Shown here piece after piece: positions 7,148 through 15,031 of a stretch of 38,550 nucleotides of DNA. The stretch covers positions 1-38,550 of the forward strand of contig CAYYHU010000023.1 of NCBI GenBank assembly GCA_964471865.1, written 5' to 3'. A model generated the notes under the pieces. The model was not told the origin of the DNA. It saw only the letters and a program-made list of their open reading frames with translations, and ran no database searches. The translations under genes and the position numbers were made by a program. Position 1 is the stretch's first letter; each line of letters begins with the position of its first letter. The stretch comes from CAYMUC01 sp964471865. Its GTDB lineage: Bacteria; Actinomycetota; Acidimicrobiia; Acidimicrobiales; Ilumatobacteraceae.

Positions 7148-8236
7148 ATGGAACGTTTCGGACTCGTCGGATTACCCAACGCAGGCAAGAGCTCGCTCTA
7201 CAACGCCCTCACCGGAGGCGGAGCCCTCGCCGCCCCCTATGCCTTTGCCACCAAGGACCCCAACATCGGCGTGGCCAAGGTCCCCGATGACCGTTTGGAC
7301 CGCCTCGCGGTGATGTCGTCATCTCGCAATGTGGTGCATGCGAGTGTGCAGGTCGTCGATATCGGCGGCCTCGTCGAAGGCGCCTCCAAGGGCGAGGGTC
7401 TCGGCAACCGGTTCCTCGCCAACATCCGTGAGGTCGATGCGATCGTGTTCGTGTTGCGAGCCTTCGTGGACGATGACGTGCCGGGTCCGAGCGATCCACT
7501 GGAGCATCTGCGCATCGTCGAGTTGGAACTTGCACTCGCGGATCTCGAAACGGTCGAAAAGCGTCTCGCCCAGGTCGCCCGCCAAGCGAAGTTGGACAAG
7601 GGACTCGGCGAGGAACTCGCCGCTCTCGAAGCCGCCAATGCCGCGTTGTCCGAAGGTCGTCCCCTGTATCGAGCCGGTTTGTCTGCCGATCACCGTGAGG
7701 TTCTCGCGCCGCATTTTTTGTTGACCAACCGCCGGGTTCTCGTGGTCGTGAACGTCGGCGAGAACGAGCTCGACACCATTGCCGATCAAGAAGCCCGCGT
7801 CGCTCAGGAAATGAACGAAGCCGGCGATCAGGTCGAGGTGATCGGCATGTGTGTGCAGCTCGAAGCCGAGGCCGCCACCATCACCGATCCGGCCGAACGT
7901 GCCGAAATGCTCGAAGGTTTCGGACTCGGCGAGGGCGCGTTGTTCCGGACCGTGCGCTCGGCGTATCACTTGCTCGGGTTGCGCACCTTCTTCACCACCG
8001 GCGACAAAGAGTCCCGGGCGTGGACCTTCCGGGCGGGCTCGACCGCACCCGAATGCGCCGGCCGCATCCACACCGATTTCCAGCGCGGCTTCATTCGCGC
8101 CGAGGTCATCCACTGGGATGAACTCCTCGAGATCGGGGCCTGGAACCGGGCCAAGGAACTCGGCAAGATCCGAGTCGAAGGCAAGGACTACCACCCCGTC
8201 GACGGGGACGTGATGGAGTTCCGTTTCAACGTGTGA
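7148..8236 (+). CDS. ychF: YchF, Obg-family ribosome-associated ATPase/GTPase
   Basis: A 362-residue protein starting MERFGLVGLPNAGKSSLYNA, with the G1 motif GLPNAGKSS, the G3 region DIGGLVEGASKGEGLGNRFL, and NVGENELD in place of the G4 NKxD, which is the change that lets YchF prefer ATP. A coiled-coil stretch (about residues 120-165) and a C-terminal TGS-like domain ending DYHPVDGDVMEFRFNV complete the family layout. YchF binds ribosomes and modulates translation in stress. Monocistronic; it converges on the copper chaperone gene over a two-way hairpin. Confidence 0.95.
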   Translation: MERFGLVGLPNAGKSSLYNALTGGGALAAPYAFATKDPNIGVAKVPDDRLDRLAVMSSSRNVVHASVQVVDIGGLVEGASKGEGLGNRFLANIREVDAIVFVLRAFVDDDVPGPSDPLEHLRIVELELALADLETVEKRLAQVARQAKLDKGLGEELAALEAANAALSEGRPLYRAGLSADHREVLAPHFLLTNRRVLVVVNVGENELDTIADQEARVAQEMNEAGDQVEVIGMCVQLEAEAATITDPAERAEMLEGFGLGEGALFRTVRSAYHLLGLRTFFTTGDKESRAWTFRAGSTAPECAGRIHTDFQRGFIRAEVIHWDELLEIGAWNRAKELGKIRVEGKDYHPVDGDVMEFRFNV

Positions 8237-8271
8237 CCGGGTGCGAACCCGGGGCGTACGAGGGCCCCGGG
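8237..8271. terminator. Overlapping alternative hairpins, two-way terminator
   Basis: Two mutually exclusive stems follow ychF. CCGGGT-GCGA-ACCCGG (8237-8252) has a GNRA tetraloop. CCCGGGGC-N8-GCCCCGGG (8248-8271) has an 8-bp stem. Placed between convergent genes, they fit bidirectional termination without T-tracts. Confidence 0.55.
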
Positions 8272-8296
8272 CTGAACATGCTGCGAGCTACGGCTC

Positions 8297-8964
8297 TCAG
8301 TTCGACTCGGGGGCCGAGTCGCGCACCTCGACGGTGACCGTGCGCTCACCTGCGTTCTCGAACACGAGTTGGATGTCGAATGTCGAGCCCACGGTCAATG
8401 GCTCGACGAGACCCAACATCATCAGGTGATAGCCGCCGGGCTGCAGCGTGACGGTCTCCCCGGCTCCGAGAACGAGCCCACCCTCGAGTTCGCGCATCAC
8501 CATCGCCATAGGCGCCGACTCCGAGTCCATGGAACCCATCTCGGATCCCATGTCACCATGATCCATCCCGGANNNNNNNNNNNNNNNNNNNNNNNNNNNN
8601 NNNNNNNNNNNNNNNNNNNNNNNNNNNNNNNNNNNNNNNNNNNNNNNNNNNNNNNNNNNNNNNNNNNNNNNNCCATGTCACCAGAGCCCATGTCAGCAGG
8701 AACGACTTCGTGGATCTCCACCGCCGCGGCGATCGACCCATCGACCTGGGCAGCGATCAAGCGATCGTCAGTCGCCGAGGTCACCGTCATGTAGGCGGCC
8801 CCCATCGTCACCATCGCCGGACTGGTTCGGGCCCATACCCCCTCGATGGCCAGCGCGTCCGTCGAGGTCGTCGCCGGAGAATCATCGGCGCAGGCGGCGA
8901 GCCCGACGACACCGACGACCGCCACCGCCGAGATGAACAGGGAACGAAGCGATCGGATCGACAT
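8297..8964 (-). CDS. PCu(A)C-family copper chaperone lipoprotein, interrupted by assembly gap
   Basis: The N-terminal part (from ATG at 8964, GAGGAG 7 bases upstream) is a lipoprotein: a basic start, a hydrophobic helix and lipobox LAAC at 22-25, then DALAIEGVWARTSPAMVTMG and VEIHEVVPADMGSGDM. The C-terminal part resumes in another frame after the N block: MDHGDMGSEMGSMDSESAP, then MVMRELEGGLVLGAGETV and LQPGGYHLMMLGLVEPL. This is the PCu(A)C fold with its copper ligands (His of IHE, Met of VMR, HLM near the end). PCu(A)C delivers Cu(I) to the CuA site of cytochrome oxidase outside the membrane. The Met/Asp/Ser/Gly/His insert around the gap is extra to the family and may add copper ligands. 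The two parts join in frame only if the true gap length leaves remainder 2 on division by 3. Confidence 0.85.
8573..8672. other. 100-N assembly gap
   Basis: Exactly 100 N, the conventional placeholder for a gap of unknown length. CCATGTCACC occurs at both sides (8548-8557 and 8673-8682), so the gap probably marks a short tandem repeat that the assembler could not resolve. Confidence 0.98.
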
Positions 8965-9139
8965 GGGACATCTCCTCGGGGTGACGGACTCGAAACCGGT
9001 GACCACACGATCGGTCTCGTGCAGACACCGAAGTAGACCCCCGAACCCGCCGCCACGTTCCCGAGGGTGACCCACGTCACGTATCGAAATTGGGAACGGG
9101 TTGCTTGCACCGTCGAGACCTCGGGGCTTGACTGAGCCC

Positions 9140-9655
9140 GTGGGAGACCGACCGTTCGAACGTCTGGTGCACGACCACACCCGGGCCGTGACCGCCTTTG
9201 CTCGGTCGCTGGCATCGACCCCGTCGATCGCCGAGGAGGCAGTCGCTGACACCTTCGTACGAGCCTGGCGCTTCCAGGACTCGTTTCGCGGCGACGGGCC
9301 CATCGAAGGATGGCTACTGCGGATCTGTCGACACTGCGTCTACGACCTCGAACGACGCGAGTTGCGCCACGAGAGCGTTCGCACCGCCCTCGAGGTTCAT
9401 TCTCCGACGACGTCTCACAGTGACGTGGTCACGGGTGAATACGAGGTCATGGCCGCCATGGCATCGCTACCCCGACACCATCGCGAGGTTCTGATGCTGT
9501 GCGGTGTGCTCGGCTATGACCAGGAGGCCACCGCCCAGATCCTCGATGTCGCCGTGGGAACCGTACGGTCGCGACTTCACCGAGCGCGACGCGACTTCGC
9601 CGAGATCTTGCGAGGCGATCGCGAGGCCCTCTCTCGTCGGCGGTCGAGCGCATGA
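9140..9655 (+). CDS. ECF-type RNA polymerase sigma factor
   Basis: About 171 residues with region 2 (FERLVHDHTRAVTAFARSLA, then IAEEAVADTFVRAWRF and GPIEGWLLRICRHCVYD) and region 4 (LPRHHREVLMLCGVLGYDQE then ATAQILDVAVGTVRSRLHRA), the two-domain ECF layout. The frame is open from TTG 9101; GTG 9140 is chosen because homology starts just after it, but TTG 9128 is possible. The gene is divergent from the PCu(A)C lipoprotein and its stop overlaps the ATG of a membrane protein. Sigma factors of this type next to copper-delivery genes occur in other actinobacteria, so control of a copper regulon is a reasonable inference and not shown here. Confidence 0.87.
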   Translation: MGDRPFERLVHDHTRAVTAFARSLASTPSIAEEAVADTFVRAWRFQDSFRGDGPIEGWLLRICRHCVYDLERRELRHESVRTALEVHSPTTSHSDVVTGEYEVMAAMASLPRHHREVLMLCGVLGYDQEATAQILDVAVGTVRSRLHRARRDFAEILRGDREALSRRRSSA

Positions 9656-10218
9656 CCAAGTCCGCCGATGACGGTTCCGATCGGATCATCGAGTTTCCCA
9701 GCGACGGGCCCGTCGAGGCGGAACTCGCTCGACTCGGCGAGCGGATCCGAGATCAGGACGATGCCGACGTCCCCGAACTGTCCTCGTTGCTGCCCCTGCC
9801 ACCGACCTGGCTGCGGATCCTGATCGCCGTGCTGGCTCTGATCCAAACGGCGATCGTGGCGCCGTGGTTCCTCGGCACGGACCCTTGGGGTCTGCTCGGC
9901 GACAACGACGCAGCGCATCTCACTCGCGACGGAGCCATCGGGCTGGTGATCTCGGCATCGGCACTGCTGGCCGCGTGGCGACCCCGCTGGGCAGTCCCGG
10001 CGTTCATGTTGGCATCGGTGGCCGTGATCGCCCAGACCGTCGCCACGGTGCTCGAGGAGTCCGACAGCGGCCGAGGCGCCGGAGAAGTCGTCCATCTCCC
10101 GTCGGTGTTGCTCACGTGTTTGATCGGGCTCAGCGGATTACGACTGCGACCTCTCGGACCCGGCACCCGCTCCATGACGGCATCGTCGCCCCAGCGACGA
10201 CCGCGACGTCACTTATAG
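9652..10218 (+). CDS. Membrane protein coupled to the ECF sigma factor, candidate anti-sigma factor
   Basis: 188 residues. An acidic cytoplasmic N-terminus of about 50 residues precedes four likely membrane helices (about 51-72, 92-108, 111-132, 145-165). The segments HLTRDGAIGLVISASALLAA and WRPRWAVPAF resemble the membrane part of actinobacterial anti-sigma proteins found beside copper-linked sigma factors, where a His-Arg-Asp patch and AAWRP recur. Those usually carry an N-terminal zf-HC2 zinc finger (HxxxCxxC); none is present here. The ATG overlaps the sigma stop (ATGA), supporting stoichiometric expression. Its last 10 bases overlap the 3' end of convergent infA. Confidence 0.75.
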   Translation: MTKSADDGSDRIIEFPSDGPVEAELARLGERIRDQDDADVPELSSLLPLPPTWLRILIAVLALIQTAIVAPWFLGTDPWGLLGDNDAAHLTRDGAIGLVISASALLAAWRPRWAVPAFMLASVAVIAQTVATVLEESDSGRGAGEVVHLPSVLLTCLIGLSGLRLRPLGPGTRSMTASSPQRRPRRHL

Positions 10219-10433
10219 CGGTAGACGATACGACCCCGGGTGAGGTCGTAGGCCGACACTTCGACCTGAACCCGGTCGCCCGGGAGAATACGGATGCGGT
10301 GCTTGCGCATCTTGCCGCTCAGGTGTCCGAGGACCTCATGACCGTTGTCGAGTTTGATCCTGAAATGGCCACCCTTGAGGGCTTCCTCGGTGACGCCCTC
10401 GAGCACGATGGCGTCATCTTTCGGCTTGGGCAA
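10209..10433 (-). CDS. infA: Translation initiation factor IF-1
   Basis: A 74-residue S1-like OB-fold protein with the IF-1 signatures FRIKLDNGHEVLGHLSGKMR, IRILPGDRVQVEVSAYDLTR and the terminal GRIVYRYK. It occupies the ribosomal A site during initiation. The start is TTG at 10433, chosen because TGAGGA lies 6 bases upstream and the product then has the usual MPKPK beginning and length. It stands alone and not in the rpmJ-rpsM ribosomal operon, so it may be a second copy; that operon is outside the window. Tail-to-tail overlap of 10 bases with the membrane protein gene. Confidence 0.95.
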   Translation of the reverse strand: MPKPKDDAIVLEGVTEEALKGGHFRIKLDNGHEVLGHLSGKMRKHRIRILPGDRVQVEVSAYDLTRGRIVYRYK

Positions 10434-10583
10434 GTCGCGTCCTCATTCCTCGATCGTGTTGCTTCGGGACTGTGGTCCCGCCGTGGCCCGACATCGGCCA
10501 CCTAGACGACATCGCGCCGCACCGACCACCACCAGATCGGCACCACCTTTGTCATCCGGTGCCCGAGACTAGCCGCGACCGTG

Positions 10584-10589
10584 TAGAAC
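10584..10589 (+). promoter_or_regulatory. Putative -10-like box of the DUF192 gene
   Basis: TAGAAC lies 6 bases before the ATG; the same hexamer is 7 bases before glmU. The last base departs from TAnnnT, so this is weaker than the other boxes. Confidence 0.3.
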
Positions 10590-10595
10590 GGCGAC

Positions 10596-10931
10596 ATGGC
10601 CTGGTTGGTCTCCGACGCCCGTGTGCTCGCATCCACCGAGATCGCGCGTACCCGCAGCGAACGCTCACGGGGGCTATTGGGACGCGATGACCTCGAGGGG
10701 GCTCTCGTCATCGACCCCTGCCGTTGGGTCCATACCCTCGGCATGCGTTTCGATCTCGACATCGCCTTCCTCGATGCCGACGGAGTGGTGATCAAGACCC
10801 TCCACATGCATCGGTGGCGTGTGGGGATTCCGGTGCTGCGAGCCCGATGCATCATCGAAGCCCGTGCCGGTGCGTTTGCCCGGTGGGGACTGCGTGTCGG
10901 CGACATCGTCGAGATCCGAGACGACTCATGA
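10596..10931 (+). CDS. DUF192 family protein
   Basis: A 111-residue DUF192 protein. The family pattern is complete: ARTRSERSRGLLGRDDLEGA, then WVHTLGMRFDLDIAFLDADG, RARCIIEARAGAFARWGL and a final RVGDIVEI. Many members are exported or attached to the envelope; this one lacks a signal peptide and is probably cytoplasmic. Function is unknown across the family. No Shine-Dalgarno sequence is seen. The stop overlaps the rsmI ATG (ATGA), so it heads an operon with rsmI and the HAD phosphatase. Confidence 0.9.
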   Translation: MAWLVSDARVLASTEIARTRSERSRGLLGRDDLEGALVIDPCRWVHTLGMRFDLDIAFLDADGVVIKTLHMHRWRVGIPVLRARCIIEARAGAFARWGLRVGDIVEIRDDS

Positions 10932-11824
10932 CCTCGGCGCCGGATCACACGGCGAACCGGTCCCGACCGAACCCTTTGTTGCTCGTCGCCACCCCCATCG
11001 GAAATCTGTCCGACATCTCCCCCCGAGCGGTCACCGCCTTGAGCGAGGCCGAGGTGGTCGCCTGCGAGGACACCCGTCGGACCGGACGGCTGCTTCAACA
11101 CCTCGGACTGCGCGCTCCCCGCTTGATGGTCGTCAACGAGCACACCGAACACGACCGGACCCCCGAACTCGTCGAACTCATCGCGTCGGGCCACCGCGTG
11201 GTGCTCGTCAGCGATGCAGGGCTGCCGGGGATTTCAGATCCCGGGGAGCGGGTGGTTCGAGCCGTCACCGACGCGGGTTACGAGGTCTCGGTGGTCCCCG
11301 GTCCCAGCGCCGTGGTGGCCGCCTTGGTGATCTCGGGGTTGTCGACGGCGCGTTTCGTGTTCGAAGGGTTCCTGCCCCGACGCGGCGCAGATCGCACCCG
11401 GCGACTCGACGAACTCGTCTCCGAGATGCGAACCATCGTGTTGTTCGAAGCTCCTCACCGCCTCGCCCGCACCCTCGCCGACCTGACGGGCGTTCTCGGC
11501 GGCCACCGACGGATCGTGCTGGTGCGCGAGCTGACCAAACTCCACGAACAACGGTGGGCGGGCACCCTGGGCGAAGCGGTCGACTATGTGGCCGACACCG
11601 AACCGCGAGGCGAGTACGTCCTGGTTCTCGACGGGGCTCCGAATGCCCCTGAAGCGTCCGCTGAGGATCTCGACGCCGTGTTGAGCAGCTCGCTGAACGC
11701 CGGGATGACCACCAAAGATGCCGCCACCGACGCGGCGCGCCACCTCGGGATTCCCCGCCGGCAGGCCTATGAGCGAGCCCTGATCCTGGCGCGTGGCTCG
11801 GGGCCGCTACCGTCAGCACCGTGA
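10928..11824 (+). CDS. rsmI: RsmI, 16S rRNA (cytidine-1402 2'-O) methyltransferase
   Basis: 298 residues. A tetrapyrrole-methylase-fold protein with the RsmI signatures LLLVATPIGNLSDISPRAV, ACEDTRRTG and VLVSDAGLPGISDPG, then FEAPHRLARTLADL. It methylates the ribose of C1402 in 16S rRNA with SAM and helps decoding fidelity. The frame extends upstream, but the ATG at 10928 sits in an ATGA overlap and matches the family start. The C-terminal end (TKDAATDAARHLGIPRRQAY) is the usual helical tail. Confidence 0.95.
   Translation: MTSAPDHTANRSRPNPLLLVATPIGNLSDISPRAVTALSEAEVVACEDTRRTGRLLQHLGLRAPRLMVVNEHTEHDRTPELVELIASGHRVVLVSDAGLPGISDPGERVVRAVTDAGYEVSVVPGPSAVVAALVISGLSTARFVFEGFLPRRGADRTRRLDELVSEMRTIVLFEAPHRLARTLADLTGVLGGHRRIVLVRELTKLHEQRWAGTLGEAVDYVADTEPRGEYVLVLDGAPNAPEASAEDLDAVLSSSLNAGMTTKDAATDAARHLGIPRRQAYERALILARGSGPLPSAP
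11808..11813 (+). promoter_or_regulatory. -10 box of the HAD phosphatase gene inside rsmI
   Basis: TACCGT ends 7 bases before GTG 11821, within the last codons of rsmI. It would give an internal leaderless promoter. Confidence 0.4.
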
Positions 11825-12621
11825 GCGAACTCAGTCGGATCGCGAGCACCGGCCCCTCAGCGGCCTTCTTCGACCTCGACCGCACCCTGATCGCGGGAGC
11901 ATCGGCATTCAGCGTGGGAATCGCGGCGTGGCGCGCAGATCTTCTGCCGGCTCGCCGCCTGCTGCTCGACGGTTACCGCGCCCTGCGGTTCCGGGTCGCG
12001 GGGGCCAGCGACGGCGCCACCGACAAAGCCCGTGATCGCATCCTCGCCAGCGTCGTAGGGGTACGTCGCGACGACCTCGTAGCGCTCAACGAAGACGTCG
12101 TTCCCCGACTCCTGGCCAAGGTCCGCCCCGAGGCACGACGACTCGTGGAGCTACACCGCCATGGCGGCCGTGCCACCTACATCGTGTCGGCCTCACCGAT
12201 CGAGATCGTCGGTCCGCTCGCGACCGCACTCGGTATGACCGGGGGCATCGGCACCGTGGCCGAGGTGGTCGAGGGCATGTACACCGGTGAACTCGAAGGG
12301 CCGCTGTGTTACGGGGACGGCAAGGTCACGGCGATTTCCGAACTCGCCCGGTGGGAAGGCTTCGATCTCAGCCAGTGCTACGCCTACAGCGACGCCGCGA
12401 GCGATCTGCCGATGCTCGAAGCCGTCGGGCATCCCGTCGCGGTCAATCCTGATGGCCGTCTCGCTCGTATCGCTCGAGAACGGCACTGGCCGGTGGTGAT
12501 CTTTCGCCGCCGTACCAAAGCGGTGATTCGCCGCACCACCGCCGCCGTTGGCACCGCCGGAGTCGCATCGGCAGCCTTCGCCGGAGGGCTCCATCTGGGC
12601 CGAACCCATCGGCGGCGCTGA
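11821..12621 (+). CDS. HAD-IB family hydrolase, SerB/CicA-like phosphatase
   Basis: 266 residues with all four HAD motifs: FFDLDRTL (motif I, nucleophile Asp), YIVSASP (motif II), GDGKV (motif III Lys) and YSDAASDLPML (motif IV). The subclass IB arrangement with a helical cap (about residues 30-100) and the pattern of HAD-SF-IB proteins related to SerB suggest a small-molecule or lipid-phosphate phosphatase; the substrate is not known. The C-terminal Ala/Gly-rich stretch (TTAAVGTAGVASAAFAGGLH) could be a weak membrane anchor. Start GTG overlaps the rsmI stop (GTGA). Confidence 0.88.
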   Translation: MSELSRIASTGPSAAFFDLDRTLIAGASAFSVGIAAWRADLLPARRLLLDGYRALRFRVAGASDGATDKARDRILASVVGVRRDDLVALNEDVVPRLLAKVRPEARRLVELHRHGGRATYIVSASPIEIVGPLATALGMTGGIGTVAEVVEGMYTGELEGPLCYGDGKVTAISELARWEGFDLSQCYAYSDAASDLPMLEAVGHPVAVNPDGRLARIARERHWPVVIFRRRTKAVIRRTTAAVGTAGVASAAFAGGLHLGRTHRRR

Positions 12622-12630
12622 TCGAGCACG

Positions 12631-12636
12631 TAGCCT
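12631..12636 (+). promoter_or_regulatory. -10 box of metG
   Basis: TAGCCT ends 7 bases before GTG 12644, identical in sequence and spacing to the box before the dehydratase gene at 1646. Confidence 0.5.
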
Positions 12637-12643
12637 GACCGAC

Positions 12644-14149
12644 GTGTCGCGCTTCTACCTCACGACGCCCATCTACTACGTGAACGCGAAACCCCATCTG
12701 GGGCACGCGTACACCACGATCGTGGGCGACGCTCTCGCGCGTTGGCACCGTCTTCTCGGTGAAGACGTCCACTATCTGACCGGCACCGACGAACACGGCC
12801 TCAAGATCCAACAGGCCGCCGATGCTGCGGGCATGAGTCCTCAGGCGTTCGCCGACTCGATCGCTCCACAGTTCGCCGAGGCCTGGGACCGTCTCGACAT
12901 CTCCCATGACGACTTCATCCGCACCACCGAAGCTCGTCACCGCACAGCGGTCGAGACGTTGTTGCAGGCCTGCTACGACGCTGGCGACATCTACCTGGGT
13001 GAGTATCACGGCAAGTACTGCGTGGCCTGTGAGGAGTACTTCACCGACGAGGAACTCGACGGTGAGAACTGCCCGATCCACAAACGTCCTGTCACCGAAT
13101 ACTCCGAACAGAACTGGTTCTTTCGGCTCTCGGCCTTCCAGGATCGGCTCCTCGACTGGTACCGGGACCATCCCGGATCGATCGTTCCGGAATTCCGTGC
13201 CAATGAAGCGCTCGGTCTGATTCGCTCGGGTCTGCGGGACTTCTCGATCAGCCGGACCAGCCTGAAGTGGGGAATCCCGTTGCCCTGGGACCCCGACCAT
13301 GTCGCCTACGTCTGGTTCGATGCCCTGACGAACTACCTCTCAGCGGTCGGCTACGGCACCGATCCGCAACGAACCTCGCAATGGTGGCCGGTGGACTACC
13401 ACCTCATCGGCAAAGACATCATCCGCCACCACTGCGTCTACTGGCCCGCCATGCTGATGTCGGCCGGTATCGAACCGCCTCGGGGATGGGCAGTGGGCGG
13501 CTGGCTGCTCGTGGGTGGCGAGAAAATGTCCAAGACCTCGGGCAACGTGGTCAATCCTCTCGATCTCGTCGACGAGTTCGGTGTGGACGGGTTCCGCTAC
13601 TACGTGCTCGCCGACACCCCCTATGGCACCGACGGCGACTTCACCTATGAAGGCCTCACGTCCCGCTACAACGCCGATCTCGCCAACAACCTGGGCAACC
13701 TGATGTCGCGAGTCGCCACGGTGGTGGCCAAGAAATGCGGGGGTATCGGACCGGCGCCCGCAGCCGACTCGCCTCTCGCCGCGCTCGCTGCCAGCGCCTA
13801 TGACGCCACAGCGGCGGCCTGGGATCACGTGGCTCCGAGCCGGGCCCTCGAAGCGACCTGGTCGCTGATTCGAGCGACCAACGCCCACCTCGAGAACCAC
13901 GAACCGTGGCGAGCCGAGCCCGGTCCCGAGGTGGATGCCGTCATGGGCGACGCCCTCGAGGCCTTGCGCATCGTGGCGATCCTGGCCTCCCCCGCCGTGC
14001 CGAGCACCGCGCAGGCGGTGTGGTCGCGACTCGGCCTCTCGGGCTCGGTCACCGATCAACGACTGCCCGATGCCGCCCGCTGGGGCGGCTATCCCGGCGG
14101 CCTCGAGGTGATCAAGGGCGACCCCTTGTTCCCCCGGAAGAACTCGTGA
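12644..14149 (+). CDS. metG: Methionyl-tRNA synthetase
   Basis: 501 residues. A class I synthetase charging tRNAMet. HLGH (18-21) is the HIGH motif and KMSKT (294-298) the KMSKS motif; the zinc knuckle CVACEEYF...CPIH is of the single C3H type seen in Thermus-like MetRS. There is no C-terminal dimerisation domain of the EMAP type. The frame is open for 32 codons upstream, but GTG 12644 gives the normal SRFYLTTPIYYVNAKPH start and lies 7 bases after TAGCCT without a Shine-Dalgarno sequence, so a leaderless message is likely. First gene of metG-tatD-(DPBB)-ksgA-ispE. Confidence 0.97.
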   Translation: MSRFYLTTPIYYVNAKPHLGHAYTTIVGDALARWHRLLGEDVHYLTGTDEHGLKIQQAADAAGMSPQAFADSIAPQFAEAWDRLDISHDDFIRTTEARHRTAVETLLQACYDAGDIYLGEYHGKYCVACEEYFTDEELDGENCPIHKRPVTEYSEQNWFFRLSAFQDRLLDWYRDHPGSIVPEFRANEALGLIRSGLRDFSISRTSLKWGIPLPWDPDHVAYVWFDALTNYLSAVGYGTDPQRTSQWWPVDYHLIGKDIIRHHCVYWPAMLMSAGIEPPRGWAVGGWLLVGGEKMSKTSGNVVNPLDLVDEFGVDGFRYYVLADTPYGTDGDFTYEGLTSRYNADLANNLGNLMSRVATVVAKKCGGIGPAPAADSPLAALAASAYDATAAAWDHVAPSRALEATWSLIRATNAHLENHEPWRAEPGPEVDAVMGDALEALRIVAILASPAVPSTAQAVWSRLGLSGSVTDQRLPDAARWGGYPGGLEVIKGDPLFPRKNS

Positions 14150-14931
14150 GCGGCCCCATGTGGACCGACACCCATTGTCATGTCGACGACGACCGGATTC
14201 CCGAGGGCACCGATGCTGCGATCGACCTCGCCGTTGCGAGTGGGGTGACACGGATGATCTGTGTGGGGACCGATGCCGAGCGATCCCGGCGAGCGATGGC
14301 GCTCGCGGCGCGACGTGACGAGGTGTGGGCAACGATTGGACTGCACCCTCATGACGCCACCGCAGGTCTCGATGATCTCGTTGCCGTGGTGTCAGGACAG
14401 GATCCCGGTCGGGATCGAGTGGTGGCCATTGGCGAATGCGGCCTCGACTACTACTACGAGCATTCGCCCCGCGACACCCAACGTGAGGTGTTCGCCGCTC
14501 AGATCGCGCTCGCCCATGATCTGGGGCTGCCACTCGTGATCCACACCCGAGACGCTTGGGAGGACACCTTCGACGTGCTTCGCGCCCAAGGGGTCCCGGA
14601 GCGCACCATCTTCCACTGCTTCACCGGCGGACCCGACGAGGCGCAACGGGCGGTGGCGATGGGGGCGTGGCTGAGCTTTTCGGGGATCGTGTCGTTTCCG
14701 AGCGCGGCGGACCTGCGCGAGGCCGCGACCTGGTGTCCCCGTGAGCACATGCTCGTCGAAACCGACAGCCCCTATCTGGCACCGGTTCCTCATCGGGGTC
14801 GTCCCAACCATCCGGCCCTCGTCACCGCGGTGGGAGCCGCCCTGGCCGACCTGCGCGACGAGACCCTCGACGAGATCGCGCAGACCACCTCGCGCAACGC
14901 TTCGTTTGCGTTTCCGGGCCTGGCTGCTTAG
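14146..14931 (+). CDS. tatD: TatD-family metal-dependent DNase/hydrolase
   Basis: 261 residues, amidohydrolase TIM barrel. Metal ligands are visible in order: WTDTHCH (H10, H12), the Glu of GECGLDYYYEH, the His of VIHTRDA, the His of FHCFTGG and the Asp of ETDSPYL. The family acts as a 3'-exonuclease/AP-type repair nuclease and in D-Tyr deacylation. The GTG overlaps the metG stop (GTGA); ATG 14158 is an alternative start only four codons later. The neighbour order is the standard actinobacterial one. Confidence 0.94.
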   Translation: MSGPMWTDTHCHVDDDRIPEGTDAAIDLAVASGVTRMICVGTDAERSRRAMALAARRDEVWATIGLHPHDATAGLDDLVAVVSGQDPGRDRVVAIGECGLDYYYEHSPRDTQREVFAAQIALAHDLGLPLVIHTRDAWEDTFDVLRAQGVPERTIFHCFTGGPDEAQRAVAMGAWLSFSGIVSFPSAADLREAATWCPREHMLVETDSPYLAPVPHRGRPNHPALVTAVGAALADLRDETLDEIAQTTSRNASFAFPGLAA

Positions 14932-14947
14932 CGTACGAGTCCTCCCA

Positions 14948-15030
14948 TAGCGTCAGAGTCGTCGTGGACCCTGACACTCGGGCCGATGTCGCTGCACTGG
15001 TGACATCCACCGATTCTCCATCGGATCACC
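14948..15030 (+). promoter_or_regulatory. Promoter and structured leader of the DPBB protein gene
   Basis: TAGCGT (14948-14953) is a -10 of the type seen elsewhere in the window, here about 78 bases before the ATG. The leader can fold: outer stem GGTGA/TCACC (14999-15003 with 15026-15030) and inner hairpin CCGAT-TCTCC-ATCGG (15010-15024). The outer stem ends one base before the ATG and could hide the initiation site. Confidence 0.35.
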
Positions 15031-15031
15031 C

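Noticed and set aside
9075..9120. ECF autoregulatory promoter before the sigma gene (GGAAC and CGTC elements)
   Set aside because: GGAAC at about 9093 and CGTC at about 9111 are only 13 bases apart, shorter than usual ECF spacing; not strong enough to annotate.
8497..9303. Single 268-codon minus-strand frame through the N block
   Set aside because: It begins too far upstream and runs into the wrong frame after the gap (WIMVTWDPRWVPWTRS); the true C-terminus, with the PGGYHLM motif, is in another frame ending at 8297.
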